A stretch of 64,000 nucleotides of DNA from Coprinus comatus (taxonomy: Eukaryota > Basidiomycota > Agaricomycetes > Agaricales > Agaricaceae), in assembly GCA_034638255.1 (NCBI GenBank), contig JAWPGT010000001.1:682001-746000 (forward strand), given 5' to 3'. The notes below the pieces were generated by a model. The model was not told where the DNA came from. It worked only from the letters and a program-made list of their open reading frames with translations, and ran no database searches. A program made the position numbers and the translations under genes. The number at the start of each line of letters is the position of its first letter. The first letter of the stretch is position 1. Of the stretch, positions 12,082-22,966 are shown in pieces.

Positions 12082-15000
12082 ATGGTATGTTTATACCCCA
12101 CACCAAAGGTTGCCTCCATCCGGGAGCTGGGATTTCAGCACTCTACCCTTCCCTCAAGAACATCAGCTACACCTCAGGCCGATTACCCAACTTCCAAATG
12201 TGATTTTTGCGAAGTTACAGGCCACTCTCAGGTCACATGCACTAGTTTTGAGAAGGCAAGACGAAAAGCCCAATTCCTCGCGAATGAACGGTCGGAACCA
12301 CGTCAAACCTCGCACACATGTCCGTCACTATCCTCTCTACACTCATGCCAAATTTCACGCGACGCCGATCTCTCTACGATCACCGAGTTCGCTGGCAGTG
12401 CAACCTCTATCCATTCCTCTTCCAACCCTCTCCAGGTTCACGCAGACTTCCAATGGCTTGTTGACACCGGTGCAACATCACACATGACTCCTCATCGTCA
12501 CTGGATCAAAGACTACACGCCTACCAACATCCCTATCCGCTTAGCAAATAATTCTGTTGTCTATGCTGTTGGAATGGGATCTGTCATGTTTGAACCTATC
12601 TTGAAGGGAAAGAAGGCTAGAGTGGTGGAATTTTCGCGAGTCCTACACGTTCCTGACCTTGGAAGCAACCTCCTAGCTTGCCTATACCTGGCTCGGCACA
12701 AGGGATTTAACATCAATATCTCTTCTCACTCCCTTTCCTTCCGAAAATCCAGAACTACTCTTTTCACTGCCACTATCAACCCCAACAACTCTGCTCATCT
12801 TAATGGCACTGTCATCGCTGCTGAGAGTGCATTTTCGGCATCCACACTCCCTCTGGACCTCACCCTATGGCATAGACGCTTCATTCACCACAATTATGCT
12901 GATGTAAAGAAGATGATTGATCAAGACCTCGTCACTGGCCTCTCCCTCGTTTCGAACACCTCTCCTGACCCCATCTGTGAGCCCTGCCTTGCTGGAAAGA
13001 TGCACTCGACCTCATTCCCTCCCTCAACTCATCATAATCGCTCTCCACTCGAACTCGTTCACTCCGATCTTCACGGTCCTCTCCCTACATCCACAGCTCA
13101 AGGTTTCAAGTACTGGATCACCTTCATTGATGACGCCACCAGATTTCGCTGTATTGCTCTTCTCAAGGCGAAGTCAGAAGCCTTCGACGCTTTCAAACGC
13201 TTTAAGGCATGGGCAGAAAACCAACTCGGAGTGAAGATCAAAGCGCTTCAAGATGATAAGGGAGGTGAATACATGTCGAACGCATTTCTCTCATTCACAA
13301 CCGAATGTGGGATCGAACGAAGGCACTCTACTCGTAACCGACCTCAGCAAAATGGTCTCGCCGAACGTGCTAATCGAACGATGGGTGAACGTATCACTAC
13401 GATGCTTTCAGAATCTGGTCTTCCTCCTTCCTTCTGGGGTGAATGTCTCGCAGCCATGGTCCATGTCTGGAATCTTCTCCCCACTTCACCACTTCCTTAC
13501 ACCACCCCATTCGAGGCTTTCTACAAACGCAAACCCGACGTATCTCATCTTCGAGTTTGGGGATGTACTGCTTATGTTTTCATACAGAAGGATCGACGTA
13601 CATCTCTTGAACCTCATATGGAGAAGTGTATTTTCTTGGGGTATGAGCATGGATATAAAGGATGGAAGTTCTACAATCCTACAACTCGAAAAGTCATCAT
13701 CTCTGAAACTGCTCATTTCGATGAACGCTATTTTCCAGGTCTTTCAAGAGTGAAGATGAGTAATGTTCCTGACTTTTCTCTGTCACCTCCATTACCTTCC
13801 TCATCACCATCTACTTTGACTACACCTACACTTCCCGATATGCCATTTCCCGAGGATGAGGGGGGTATCATCAAGCATACAACATCACTTTCATCTCAAG
13901 TTCCCGTTGCTCCTGTTCATCCTCCGGTCTCTGTCCCATCTTCACCATCACCTTCTCCACCACTCTCTCCAAAGCTCTCTCCACCATCAACACCTCACCT
14001 TCAACCAGCTACACCACCTCCTCCTCCTTCAACTCCTCCTCATCAACAACCTCTCCCAGCTGTACCACCTCTTCGTAGACGAGGTAGTCGAGTTCGACGA
14101 CTTACGTGGAAAGCTGCAGAAAACCTTCGTCAGCAACTAGAACGACAACCTCTCAACTTCGAGGATGGAGATGATGACGATGACGAAGAATTTGGGCTGT
14201 TAGCAGTAGATGAGAGAAAGGGTTTTGTAGAAGTGGAATTTGCTGCCAACACACACTCTGGTAACCCAGAATCATACAAGGCGGCAATGAATGCTCCTGA
14301 TGCACATTTATGGAAGGCTGCGATGGACAAGGAGTACTCGGTATTGGAAGCAAATGGAACATGGGAATTGGTTCATTTACCTCGTGGTGAGAAAGCGATC
14401 AAGTCTGGTTGGGTTTATAAGGTTAAGGATAATCCTGATGGGTCTATTGAACGGTATAAAGCTCGTCTTGTTGCTAAAGGTTATGCTCAACGTCCCGGAT
14501 ATGACTACACTGACACTGAAGTCTTCGCCCCCACTTTCCGTCCCGCCTCTCTTCGCCTCATCATCGCCCTTGCCGCCAAAGAAGGTTACAAGTTACGCTC
14601 CATCGACATCTCCTCAGCCTTCACTTACGGTGATCTCGAGGAAGACATCTATATGCGTCAACCTGAAGGCTATCATTACGGTACTTCTGATATGGTGTTC
14701 AAACTACGGAAATCTCTCTACGGTCTCAAACAAGCAGCTCGACAATGGAACAAGAAACTTCATTCAGTCTTTACATCCCTGGGATATACCCGACTCCAAT
14801 CCGACAGCTCTGTCTACATCTACTCCAAGGGTCCAGTCAAGGTCATTGTTCCCATTTTCATTGACGACATTACTCTTGCTTCGAAGGATGACAAGGCGAT
14901 GGATGATACGATCAACGAGCTCTCAACTCACTTCAATCTTCGTGACCTCGGTGCTACCTCATGGTTACTGGCTATCAAAGTTGATCAAGATCCTGTTAAT

Positions 15001-15825
15001 CGCTCTATTTCGCTCTCGCAAGAGAAATATGTCAAGGAACTCCTCGAACGCTTCCAGATGTCTGACTGCAAACCCGTGAAGACTCCTCTCGCTCCTGGTC
15101 TCAATCTATCCACTGTTACGGTCACTGAAGATGACAGGCTCGCTATGAAAGACACTCCCTATCTCAGCGCTGTTGGTGCCCTCCAATATCTCGCTACCAT
15201 GACTCGTCCTGACATCGCCTTTGCTGTCTCCTATCTTGGGAGATTCAATCACAATCCTGGTCCGAGTCACTGGGCTGCCGTCAAGCACCTATTTCATTAC
15301 TTGAAAGGGACGATGGACTACAAGCTGGTTTACAAAGGTGACATGGCCTCGAAGGATCTCTTCACTACCTACTCTGATGCTTCTCATGGTGCCTGTCTAC
15401 AAACTGGAAGAGCCACTGGTGGTTACGTTACCTTGGTATGTGGTGCAGCTGTTGGTTGGTCTTCAAAACGTCAAAGTCTTGTCACCCTCTCATCAACGGA
15501 AGCTGAATACGTCGCCGCCGTTGAAGCTGGAAAGGAAATCATGTGGATGCGCAATATTCTGTCTGAGTTTGGGTACTCCCTCACTTCCCCTTCTATCCTT
15601 TATATCGACAATCAATCCGCTATCACAGTCTCAAAGAATCCTGAACATCATGGACGTATGAAGCAATTGGACTTGCGCTTTTTCTGGCTTCGGGATGCTG
15701 TATACAACAAGATCATTTCTCCTATCTTTATCCCCACCTCTGAACAAGTTGCCGATATCTTCACCAAGGCCGTTGAACCAAAAGCTGTCACTCATTTTAT
15801 TCCTCTTCTTGGACTTTCATCATAA
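12082..15825 (+). CDS. Copia polyprotein (pol with residual gag zinc knuckle)
   Basis: 1,247 residues, uninterrupted. A CX2CX4HX4C knuckle lies at residues 40-53. The aspartic protease motif DTGATSH is at 128-134. The integrase follows, with HRRFIH and CEPC zinc ligands, then HSDLHGP, LQDDKGGEY and the Glu of NGLAERANR as the DDE set. A Pro/Ser-rich linker spans about 570-680. Reverse transcriptase motifs include IDISSAF near 840 and FIDDI near 927 (Phe-Ile instead of the common Tyr-Val before DD). RNase H spans about 1090-1225 (YSDASHG, SSTEAEY, DNQSAI). The enzyme part looks functional. The N-terminal capsid region is absent, so particles would need Gag from elsewhere (inference). Confidence 0.93.
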   Translation: MVCLYPTPKVASIRELGFQHSTLPSRTSATPQADYPTSKCDFCEVTGHSQVTCTSFEKARRKAQFLANERSEPRQTSHTCPSLSSLHSCQISRDADLSTITEFAGSATSIHSSSNPLQVHADFQWLVDTGATSHMTPHRHWIKDYTPTNIPIRLANNSVVYAVGMGSVMFEPILKGKKARVVEFSRVLHVPDLGSNLLACLYLARHKGFNINISSHSLSFRKSRTTLFTATINPNNSAHLNGTVIAAESAFSASTLPLDLTLWHRRFIHHNYADVKKMIDQDLVTGLSLVSNTSPDPICEPCLAGKMHSTSFPPSTHHNRSPLELVHSDLHGPLPTSTAQGFKYWITFIDDATRFRCIALLKAKSEAFDAFKRFKAWAENQLGVKIKALQDDKGGEYMSNAFLSFTTECGIERRHSTRNRPQQNGLAERANRTMGERITTMLSESGLPPSFWGECLAAMVHVWNLLPTSPLPYTTPFEAFYKRKPDVSHLRVWGCTAYVFIQKDRRTSLEPHMEKCIFLGYEHGYKGWKFYNPTTRKVIISETAHFDERYFPGLSRVKMSNVPDFSLSPPLPSSSPSTLTTPTLPDMPFPEDEGGIIKHTTSLSSQVPVAPVHPPVSVPSSPSPSPPLSPKLSPPSTPHLQPATPPPPPSTPPHQQPLPAVPPLRRRGSRVRRLTWKAAENLRQQLERQPLNFEDGDDDDDEEFGLLAVDERKGFVEVEFAANTHSGNPESYKAAMNAPDAHLWKAAMDKEYSVLEANGTWELVHLPRGEKAIKSGWVYKVKDNPDGSIERYKARLVAKGYAQRPGYDYTDTEVFAPTFRPASLRLIIALAAKEGYKLRSIDISSAFTYGDLEEDIYMRQPEGYHYGTSDMVFKLRKSLYGLKQAARQWNKKLHSVFTSLGYTRLQSDSSVYIYSKGPVKVIVPIFIDDITLASKDDKAMDDTINELSTHFNLRDLGATSWLLAIKVDQDPVNRSISLSQEKYVKELLERFQMSDCKPVKTPLAPGLNLSTVTVTEDDRLAMKDTPYLSAVGALQYLATMTRPDIAFAVSYLGRFNHNPGPSHWAAVKHLFHYLKGTMDYKLVYKGDMASKDLFTTYSDASHGACLQTGRATGGYVTLVCGAAVGWSSKRQSLVTLSSTEAEYVAAVEAGKEIMWMRNILSEFGYSLTSPSILYIDNQSAITVSKNPEHHGRMKQLDLRFFWLRDAVYNKIISPIFIPTSEQVADIFTKAVEPKAVTHFIPLLGLSS

Positions 15826-15881
15826 TTCCTTTTTCATCACTATTCCTTTTCTTTTTCTCTTGTTTTCTGGACTGGCTAGAT

Positions 15882-15891
15882 CAGGGGGGTA
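15882..15891 (+). other. Polypurine tract of the Copia element
   Basis: CAGGGGGGTA immediately before the 3' LTR. The same string precedes the 3' LTR of the gag-only element on the opposite strand. Confidence 0.75.
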
Positions 15892-16220
15892 TGTCAGGAT
15901 TGCTCTAGACAGTCCCTAAGGTCAGCACTTCTGTGAGTTGTGGTTGGACATTATCTGTTGATTGGGACTTGTACATGATTTGCGATCTTTGTGACATCAC
16001 AGTGTCACGTCACACATAGCTGAAGCGTCCTGCAGACACATGAAGACTCTCTAGTCTAATACAAGTGTCTGCAGGTGAGTAATAACAATGTTATCCTATA
16101 GTCTAGTCTAATACAAGTGTCTGCAGTACTTGCTTAATATCTCACTCATTTCTTGACCGATTCCTTTCATTCCTTCGTCGTCGCGTCCGTCTCGTCGTCC
16201 TCTACGTTCCTGCGCTTACA
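15892..16220 (+). repeat. Copia 3' LTR (329 bp)
   Basis: Same 329 bp unit as 11675-12003. The differences lie in AATAACAATGTTATCC versus AATAATAATGTTGTCC and CTTGCTTAA versus CTTGGTTAA, about 99% identity. Confidence 0.93.
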
Positions 16221-16537
16221 GATATTGTGTACAAGATAGGGAAGTTGGTAACCACTGACAGCCAGACATTGAGAATCCGATTATATTAGCCACACTTTAC
16301 ACCTAATTCCCTCGGAGTAGCCTATGTTATTGTAATTTGTGGATCATGACACTGTAAAGTCCGTAATACGACACCGATACTGCCTCATGTAAAATTTTGT
16401 ACATAGATCAGCATCGTGTTCTACACGTGGTTCACAGATGACAAGAAACAAAGGAAATATTTATTCGATTACACACTTGAATCCCGATGGTGTACTAACC
16501 AGGAACCTGACTGGAAAAACATGCAAAAATAAATAAA
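16221..16537. other. KDZ internal spacer between Copia and transposase 3' end
   Basis: 317 bp without a gene. It probably holds the 3' UTR of the KDZ transposase. Confidence 0.4.
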
Positions 16538-19500
16538 TCAAGAGTAACTTAGACTGGGGTGGGAGGCGGAGACAACAAATTCTAAATCTTCTTGTAATAA
16601 CCGTTCTTCCCTGTTATCCTCTTCTTCTGCTTCTAACTCGGCATTCAGAGCGTTCTCAGCCTCCATGTCGTTATTAATCGGAAAGCTTGATGACGTCATG
16701 AGAGATTGCTTCGTACCAGCAATGTGATTAATTGCTCGTTTTGGTGACAACCAAGACATGTCAAGATTATGTTTCATGACAAATTTCTGTAACGAGATCC
16801 TGTGTTGTTTATTTGCCGATTCAAAGTGAAGCCGTCGGAGATGGATTTGATGAGAAATATCTGGGTCAGAGGCCTGGTAATGTTTTTCCATTTCCACAAG
16901 GAAAGATTCTTCGTCATGCATGAATGTTATCAGTCGAGGAATTTCGACCTCCAGTCGTTCAATCTCTTCCTGTGCTCGCAACATTTTAAAATGCTGATCC
17001 ATAAGAGCACGAGCGGCAGGGCGAGCCCAGGCTTTCTCCCTGATGTCCTCTCGCGAATTAGCAAGGAGATCAAACTCTGAAAGAAACACATATTCAACTA
17101 CTTGTTCCCATCTCAATGAGTCGCGTGGAGGAGTAAGACGTAAGCTTTCCGGTTGCTCCTGCTGACATGCAAACCGGGGTTTCGACATACCACTTTTCTG
17201 AGGTCGCTAGACTTTTCCTTGAAAACGTTTGAGATACATGTATAACATGAACATTTAGTTACTTACTTGACTGTATGCAAACTCTTTAGCCGCTCTACAT
17301 ATTCGATTTCGTATGTGTCCTCAGTCGGCTCCTTTAACAGATTTTTGAGATACTCTTTCTCCTCGTCAAGCCACTGGCGAAAATCTACACTTATTTCTTC
17401 ATTCTCGAGTGCTTCCTTTGCTTTTTCAAATGCAGGTCTGTGTTCTAGGATCTTCAAAGCACGGGTATAGTTGGTAACCAATATTTTACCTTTAGAACAT
17501 AATCAACTAGTGACTTTTAGAAGATTGAAAAGCTTACCAAGACTTTGATAAGTATCGGTTTCATTGAGATGTTGGAGATAATGGACGATGCGTTGTTGCC
17601 TATGAAAGACACTTGCATGTCGGGTGGAAGCTGCCAGGTCGTTAGACCTAGAGAAGAGTCGCTCGGCACCTTCGAGGTCACTGAGACCCATACCCTCGAC
17701 ATATGTAGCCAGATAGTCAAGCTGGCAAAGGCGATTGTGTGCATGACCATGAAAGGAGCCCACGAGTGAAGTATATGCGAGTTTCTTGGCCTGAGGACCA
17801 AGGCCACTACGAGCAAGAGTTTTCTTGAAGCGACACCCAATATCATATCCAACTCCTAACCTATGCCCGTAAACATTGAGTAAATGCTCCACAATTGCCA
17901 ATGCATATTGTGACCTATAAGGTAAGGAAAAAATTAATACTAGTAGCGTGTCCGTTTGGGTACAATACTCACCCTTCGCCAGACTTTACCATGTCAGCCA
18001 AGGCTAATACAGTCCCATGTCGACAAAGGGCAACAAAAATTCCTGTTTCATCGAAAATACTCCAAGTCTTCCCTGTGCGTTCTGACGACATATTCTTCCA
18101 GCGATCGGAACAAGGAGTATCATCTTCCTTTGACTGTAGTAGTGAATCACATTAAAGTGTAAAGCAATAATAAATATACAAAAATGTGAATGTAAACGTA
18201 CCTCCGTATCACTGGCAGCTTCCTGTTCATAGTCTTCTGGTGCCTTAGGACGTTTCCGTTTACGGTTGGAGGACTGCTCAAGTCTTAGTTAAGATCGATA
18301 TCACAATCAATCATTATCAATAAAACAAACTTACCTTCTCTTTCTTCAAGTCCTCTACCCACTTTTCAACATCTTCACGCGGCACATAGTAATCACCAGC
18401 GGTAACCACTCGAGAATCTGGCAGGTCGCTTACTTCTTGCACTGCCTCCACAGCACCATTATTGTCTTCAGTGTATTCCGTGGAATTTCGGAGTTTGGGT
18501 ATGCGTTTCAACGCATTGTTTCCATCCATCGTCATTAACATTCGAAATTTCAGCTCTGGTTCATCCTCAAGAGGGTAATTACAAGCAGCACAGGCATTTT
18601 TGGGCCTCCATAATGGTTCGTCTCGTCCAAGTGCAACATTGACACGATCTTCGACCTTCTCAAGGATCATGAGGTAGAGGTCGTGACATATAGATAGCTG
18701 TTTGCTGAGGTGTGGCCGATAGGGTACCTGGAAAAGCCAATGATATAGATTATAATCATTGTGGATTGTTTCTAAGGGGAAAAACAGACCTTATATACGA
18801 AACACAGCATCTCAACATAGTTCTGAATCGCCAATCGAGGGCAGCTTAGCCAAAGTAAGCGAAAGATTTCCAGAGTACGTATAGTTATTGCAAGATGGGG
18901 AGTGTAGGGAGCGCATGGGATTAGTCCATGCTTAACCAGTGCAGCAGCGATCCCTTTATCGCCTTCCACAAATGGAACATCCATTTGTACATCCCCTACA
19001 TTGGAGAGACAAGTTAGTACCTGCACAAGGTAAAAATAAAATACTACACTCACCAAACAGGTCCACCACTTCAATTGTGTAGTAACTTTGCACTTCTCCT
19101 TCCATTTTAATCTTAATATCCCAGAATCCTTTGGAAACAGTGGTAGAAGACCAGCGTAGGTAAACGTCCACCATATCATCCAGTTGGGTTGCAAAACCTT
19201 CATTGCGCTTTTGTACTCGCTCTCTTCTGTTTCGTGTATCCCTTGGTGTCCTGGAGAAGCTTGAGTATTTCAAGGTCAACTTTGAAAAAGGACTACTAAC
19301 CTCTCCTTTTGCAGACCCTCCGCTAATAACTCGAGGATTTCAACTCCAGACTGACTTGAAACAAGCTCACTCTGTCCAGTAATAATCGTGTTGAGATCAA
19401 AATCAACAGGATCGATGGTGTCATCGGTGTCCTCCCACCCATTGTTGTACTCTTCACTTGATGTTACATTTGCTTTAGATCGAGTATAAGAAAAGAGATA

Positions 19501-19679
19501 TGATAAATCTAAGACAACATACCATTGGAGAGGTGTTGTTTATACGCTGTGGCAGAATTATAGCGAAACTTTTGCTTCTGGGCACCATAGAGTGCCTTGG
19601 GTTGTTGAATAACCCCGTCGATTGCAGTGATAGGTTTGATTCTCTTTGAAACTGAGCTTTTAACTCGGTACTTGTGCAT
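16538..19679 (-). CDS. KDZ (Kyakuja-Dileera-Zisupton) transposase
   Basis: Transposase of the host element. About ten exons can be followed. The start MHKYRVKSSVSKRIKP is at 19679. A TPRDTRNRRERVQKRNEGFATQ block (about 19200-19260) precedes a region with FVEGDKGIAAALVKHGLIPC. Then come the family hallmarks: VALGRDEPLW, NACAACNYPLE, MTMDGNNALKR (18490-18650), IFDETGIFVALCRHGTVLAL (~18000-18060), ADMVKSGE, GVGYDIGCRF, LVGSFHGHAHNRLCQLDYL, LEGAERLFSRSN and STRHASVFHRQQ (17560-17860). An acidic coiled tail ends at 16538. Exons join in phase wherever checked, for example LSN/ANVTSSEEY and SGEG/SQYALAIVEH. Many relatives have Cys where this copy has Ala in LEGAE. No stop or frameshift seen; probably intact. 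Confidence 0.9.
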
Positions 19680-21300
19680 GAGAGTGTGAGTGTGTGTGAT
19701 ACGTGTCGATATACACAGGTTTGAGTAGCCCCTGGACGAAAAGAGGGGTGTGAATGTGAACGTGCTTGTAACATAACGCTGGTTTGCATCTCTAGATGAG
19801 TGCTTTTTGCTACTGGGGCTGAGAATGAAGCTTGAAGTTGGGAATATGAAGGAGTAAACAACGTAGTATGTACACGTGAGCACGCTATTATTAGTCCTTA
19901 CTTGGTCTCCACCCGGTCTTTACATAACTTCAAGTTGCAACTGCTCAGTGGAATTCATAAGTATACCTCTACACCTTTCTCTTAACCACAAGGAATGTCA
20001 GTTAAAAGGTTTTGTATACACTAGTTTAGAGGATAGGTAATGTAATGAGAGCCGAATTGAAATGTCTTTCCAGGCTCCTTGGGAGTCGGTTCACAAATTA
20101 AATTATGCTAATGTAGTTCAATAAAATGATGTATGTATCATGTACATACCAACCTATTGTTTGTACAAGTTCTGGAGAATAGTAAGTTCATCTGAACAAG
20201 TGATACAATCAATAACATATGAGGTATATGTTAGATACGTATGAACATAATACTTCATGCCCATATTAAAACTATAGTGATACCAGTATATCAGAGAATG
20301 ATATTCCTCAACGATTAATCTTTTATGGTACCAGGTTTCTTGTCCTTTCTTGTCCTTACGCTATGTAATACATCAGGACTTCACATGAAACCACTTTGTG
20401 AAGTCAGGACAAACTTTGAAAAAAATGTTTTGTCCAGTGAGCACGTTATACACATAGATTACGATGAAGGAAGGGATCCCTGGTGCATAATAAACACAAA
20501 CTGGAGGTTATATATCTATGGATCATCATGGTTAGCAAGTTATACAACCAATGACATATGAAGCATATGTCAGACAATTATAAACATGTACAATATTGTG
20601 TATACTGATAGTATATGGGTCGTGGATCTCAAATAAATACCATATTTCACTGGCTATAATGTACGTTCCTTGAATTCCAAGCTTCTCTTATGTCTGTGCT
20701 ATATAGAACCCTTGGACTGAACAAGAAGTCGCATTGCGCACAAAGTGAAATAGAGGGTTTGGCTATGCATATGTTGCAAAATTTGAAAATTGCAAAAACT
20801 TGTAAGGTATTGCCGTGGCTGGAATGCCACAGCTTAGTGCTCTCCAAATATATATTTTATGTATGGAACAGTTGACTAATGGGGGCTTAAATGTACAAAC
20901 ATTGATATTTATGATATATTTCATGATTTTCTCTTTCAGGCAGATTGTGCACAAAGTGTGTGAAAATTGGAACATAGTTAGATATAAGCTACCGTAATAG
21001 AAATAAAATATTCAAATATGGTTGTGACGAAACCCACAGCTTATATGATGACAATCAACTTCAGCCCTGTTTTTTATATACCATCATTGAATGTCGACTA
21101 AGAAGTCTCATTTCTGCTCTATATGTGACAAACAGGTAATGTCTACTATATTACAGTCTCCATCCACTGCTTATGGACATGGGTTGGGCAACTTGGCAAG
21201 GCATAAATTCTGTCCTTTTTGTAACATGTATGTGACATCATTATGATGTCATGATGGATCAATATATTACTGATGGCTCGGGAGTCGGAACTCGGAACCA
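19680..21300. other. AT-rich KDZ spacer upstream of the transposase
   Basis: About 1.6 kb with only short open frames. It must hold the transposase promoter. Visible structure: an 8 bp inverted repeat GACTTCAC ... GTGAAGTC around 20369-20397, and an imperfect direct repeat (ATACAA-CAAT-ACATATGA-G-ATATGT) near 20205 and 20540. A Cys/His-rich open stretch (HFCSICDKQ ... GNLARHKFCPFCNM) runs in plus frame from an ATG at about 21093. It could be a zinc-finger exon, but no splice model convinced me. Confidence 0.4.
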
Positions 21301-21340
21301 ATGGCAAGAAGCATGCATGCACTTCCTTTCAAAATTTCAC

Positions 21341-21345
21341 ATCTT
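21341..21345 (+). repeat. 5 bp target duplication of the gag-only element, left
   Basis: ATCTT, repeated at 23285-23289 directly after the other LTR. Confidence 0.9.
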
Positions 21346-21663
21346 TGTCAGAATGGTAGAGAGTGATATTGAGAATGAGAGTGAAGTTGAGAAAGAGTTA
21401 AGCTCAGACACAGACACAGACACAGAAAGAAGGGAATTGATTGGATGGTTTGGCTAAGACATGAGGGACTTATATATCTACCAGAACAAAGAACAACCAA
21501 AAGGGGAGAACAATAAGGACCCTTGCCAGCACACAAAGGGAATATGTAAGTAACATAATAAGGGAAAAGAACATTATGAAAGAGTCCAGAACATCAGGAT
21601 AAGATAAGTGGAGTGATTAGGAAAGATGGATAAGATAAGGAGATATCTGGGAAAAACCTAACA
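21346..21663 (-). repeat. 3' LTR (element orientation) of the gag-only element
   Basis: 318 bp, TGTCAGAATGG...CCTAACA on plus. It includes a short CAGACA microsatellite near 21407-21426. The inner neighbour at 21664 is the polypurine tract on minus. Confidence 0.92.
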
Positions 21664-21746
21664 TACCCCCCTGACCAGATATATCTACAAAGAGTCCAAA
21701 AGAATGTGAAGAAGATAAAAGAAAATGAAAAGAAGTAAAAAATCCA

Positions 21747-22811
21747 TCAAATCAATAAAGGTCCATAACCAGGATAACTTCCATCAACAAACCTAACCCT
21801 AGCAGAAGCAGCAACAACAGGAGAAGATGGAGGGGATGATGAAGGAGAGGATGGAGGAGAGGAAAGGAAGTGGTATACTGAGTTAGCCTGTTGTTGAGTA
21901 GATGAGGAATTCCAAGAAGATGTTGATATGACCCAATCCTTTACTTCCTGAGGCATGTTGTACATGCACCTTGCAGCAATATGTCCAGACCTTCCACACC
22001 TATGACAATGACCTTCATTAGAAGGATTACACCACCTAAAACCTTTTCCATCAACAGGGACACTAGAAGAAGAGTTGGGAGTAGAATGGGAGAAATGATG
22101 AGGTTGAGAAGAATGATGAGGTTGAGAGGAGTGTTGGTGGTGAGATTTGGAATGAGGATGTTGGTACTTCTTGTTGGTGACAGAGAATGCAGATTGAGAA
22201 GAGAAGGAGGAATCTGGGACATCAGCAGAGGAGGCTGAAGAAATCATGACCTTGATCTTGTCCAGAGTGGGATATGTGTCTTGAGAGAGAATGTTGGATC
22301 TGATATGGTGGAAGGAAGAATCCAAATTCATGAGAAGAACATCAATAATCTCTGTATCAGAGATAGAACAACCCAAAGCCTTCAACTTTGAAGAAGCAGC
22401 AAGAACCTCCTGAATGTAAACATCTACATGCCTGGAACCATCATGTCTAACACCATAAAATGCCTGCCTTGCCATCATCCTATGACCAAGAGTAGACTTC
22501 TCAAAATGAGCTTTAAGAGCAGCCCATGCCTTTTGACCAGATTTAACATCAGCCATGAGATACCAATGTTCAGGATGAACCTTGGAGAAAATAAGAGCAC
22601 AGAGTTGATTGTCTAATAAGACCTTGTCAGAGGTGGGTGATTTCTTGTCATCAGGAGAGAGTGAAGAGTTGTTGGGGTTGGATGAAGTGATATCTATTCC
22701 AGCAGCAAGGAAGACCATTTGCATAGCCTGAGACCATATTGACCAGTTGTTAGAGGAGGTAAGGATAGGAATACTGTTGGAGATGGTGAGAGCAATAGAA
22801 GGGATAGACAT
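21747..22811 (-). CDS. Copia-type Gag protein
   Basis: 354 residues, start MSIPSIALTISNSIPILTSS at 22811. Residues ~1-200 are the retrotransposon Gag (UBN2-like) capsid region: NNWSIWSQAMQMVFLAAGI, KAWAALKAHFEKSTLGHRM, SDTEIIDVLLMNLDSSFHHI. A His/Ser/Pro-rich spacer follows, then a zinc knuckle CHRCGRSGHIAARC (CX2CX4HX4C, residues ~268-281). After the Ser/Pro-rich tail it stops just before the polypurine tract, where a normal Copia would continue into protease. The frame is intact, so it can probably package RNA. It could supply the Gag missing from the nearby Copia, or borrow that element's Pol (inference). Confidence 0.9.
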   Translation of the reverse strand: MSIPSIALTISNSIPILTSSNNWSIWSQAMQMVFLAAGIDITSSNPNNSSLSPDDKKSPTSDKVLLDNQLCALIFSKVHPEHWYLMADVKSGQKAWAALKAHFEKSTLGHRMMARQAFYGVRHDGSRHVDVYIQEVLAASSKLKALGCSISDTEIIDVLLMNLDSSFHHIRSNILSQDTYPTLDKIKVMISSASSADVPDSSFSSQSAFSVTNKKYQHPHSKSHHQHSSQPHHSSQPHHFSHSTPNSSSSVPVDGKGFRWCNPSNEGHCHRCGRSGHIAARCMYNMPQEVKDWVISTSSWNSSSTQQQANSVYHFLSSPPSSPSSSPPSSPVVAASARVRFVDGSYPGYGPLLI

Positions 22812-22966
22812 TGTTGACAGTAGAATGATAGATTAGGGAATAGAGTTGAGAGATCAAAGTAGCAGAGTGATAGGATAGGGATATGTGAAAGATAAGGAAT
22901 TAAAATGGCAGAGTTTCAGTATAGGAGTGTGATGATTAGAGAGCAGTGAAGCCGGGGCCCATAACC

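Larger units (their letters stand above)
11675..16220 (+). mobile_element. Copia LTR retrotransposon with nearly deleted gag
   Basis: 4,546 bp flanked by 329 bp LTRs. One long open frame (12082-15825) carries zinc knuckle, protease, integrase, reverse transcriptase and RNase H. The frame opens only 78 bp after the 5' LTR, so the usual ~250-300 codon gag body before the zinc knuckle is missing. The polypurine tract is CAGGGGGGTA just before 15892. The flanks TAGTG and GATAT do not form a 5 bp duplication. It lies inside the left subterminal arm of the KDZ element. Confidence 0.93.

Noticed and set aside
13856..15079. Long frames in other phases of the Copia polyprotein
   Set aside because: They come from codon bias and Pro/Ser-rich repeats; the 1,247-codon frame carries all motifs.
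21348..21536. 62-codon frame repeated identically at 22969-23157
   Set aside because: It is LTR sequence. The duplicates reflect the two LTRs and no domain is present.
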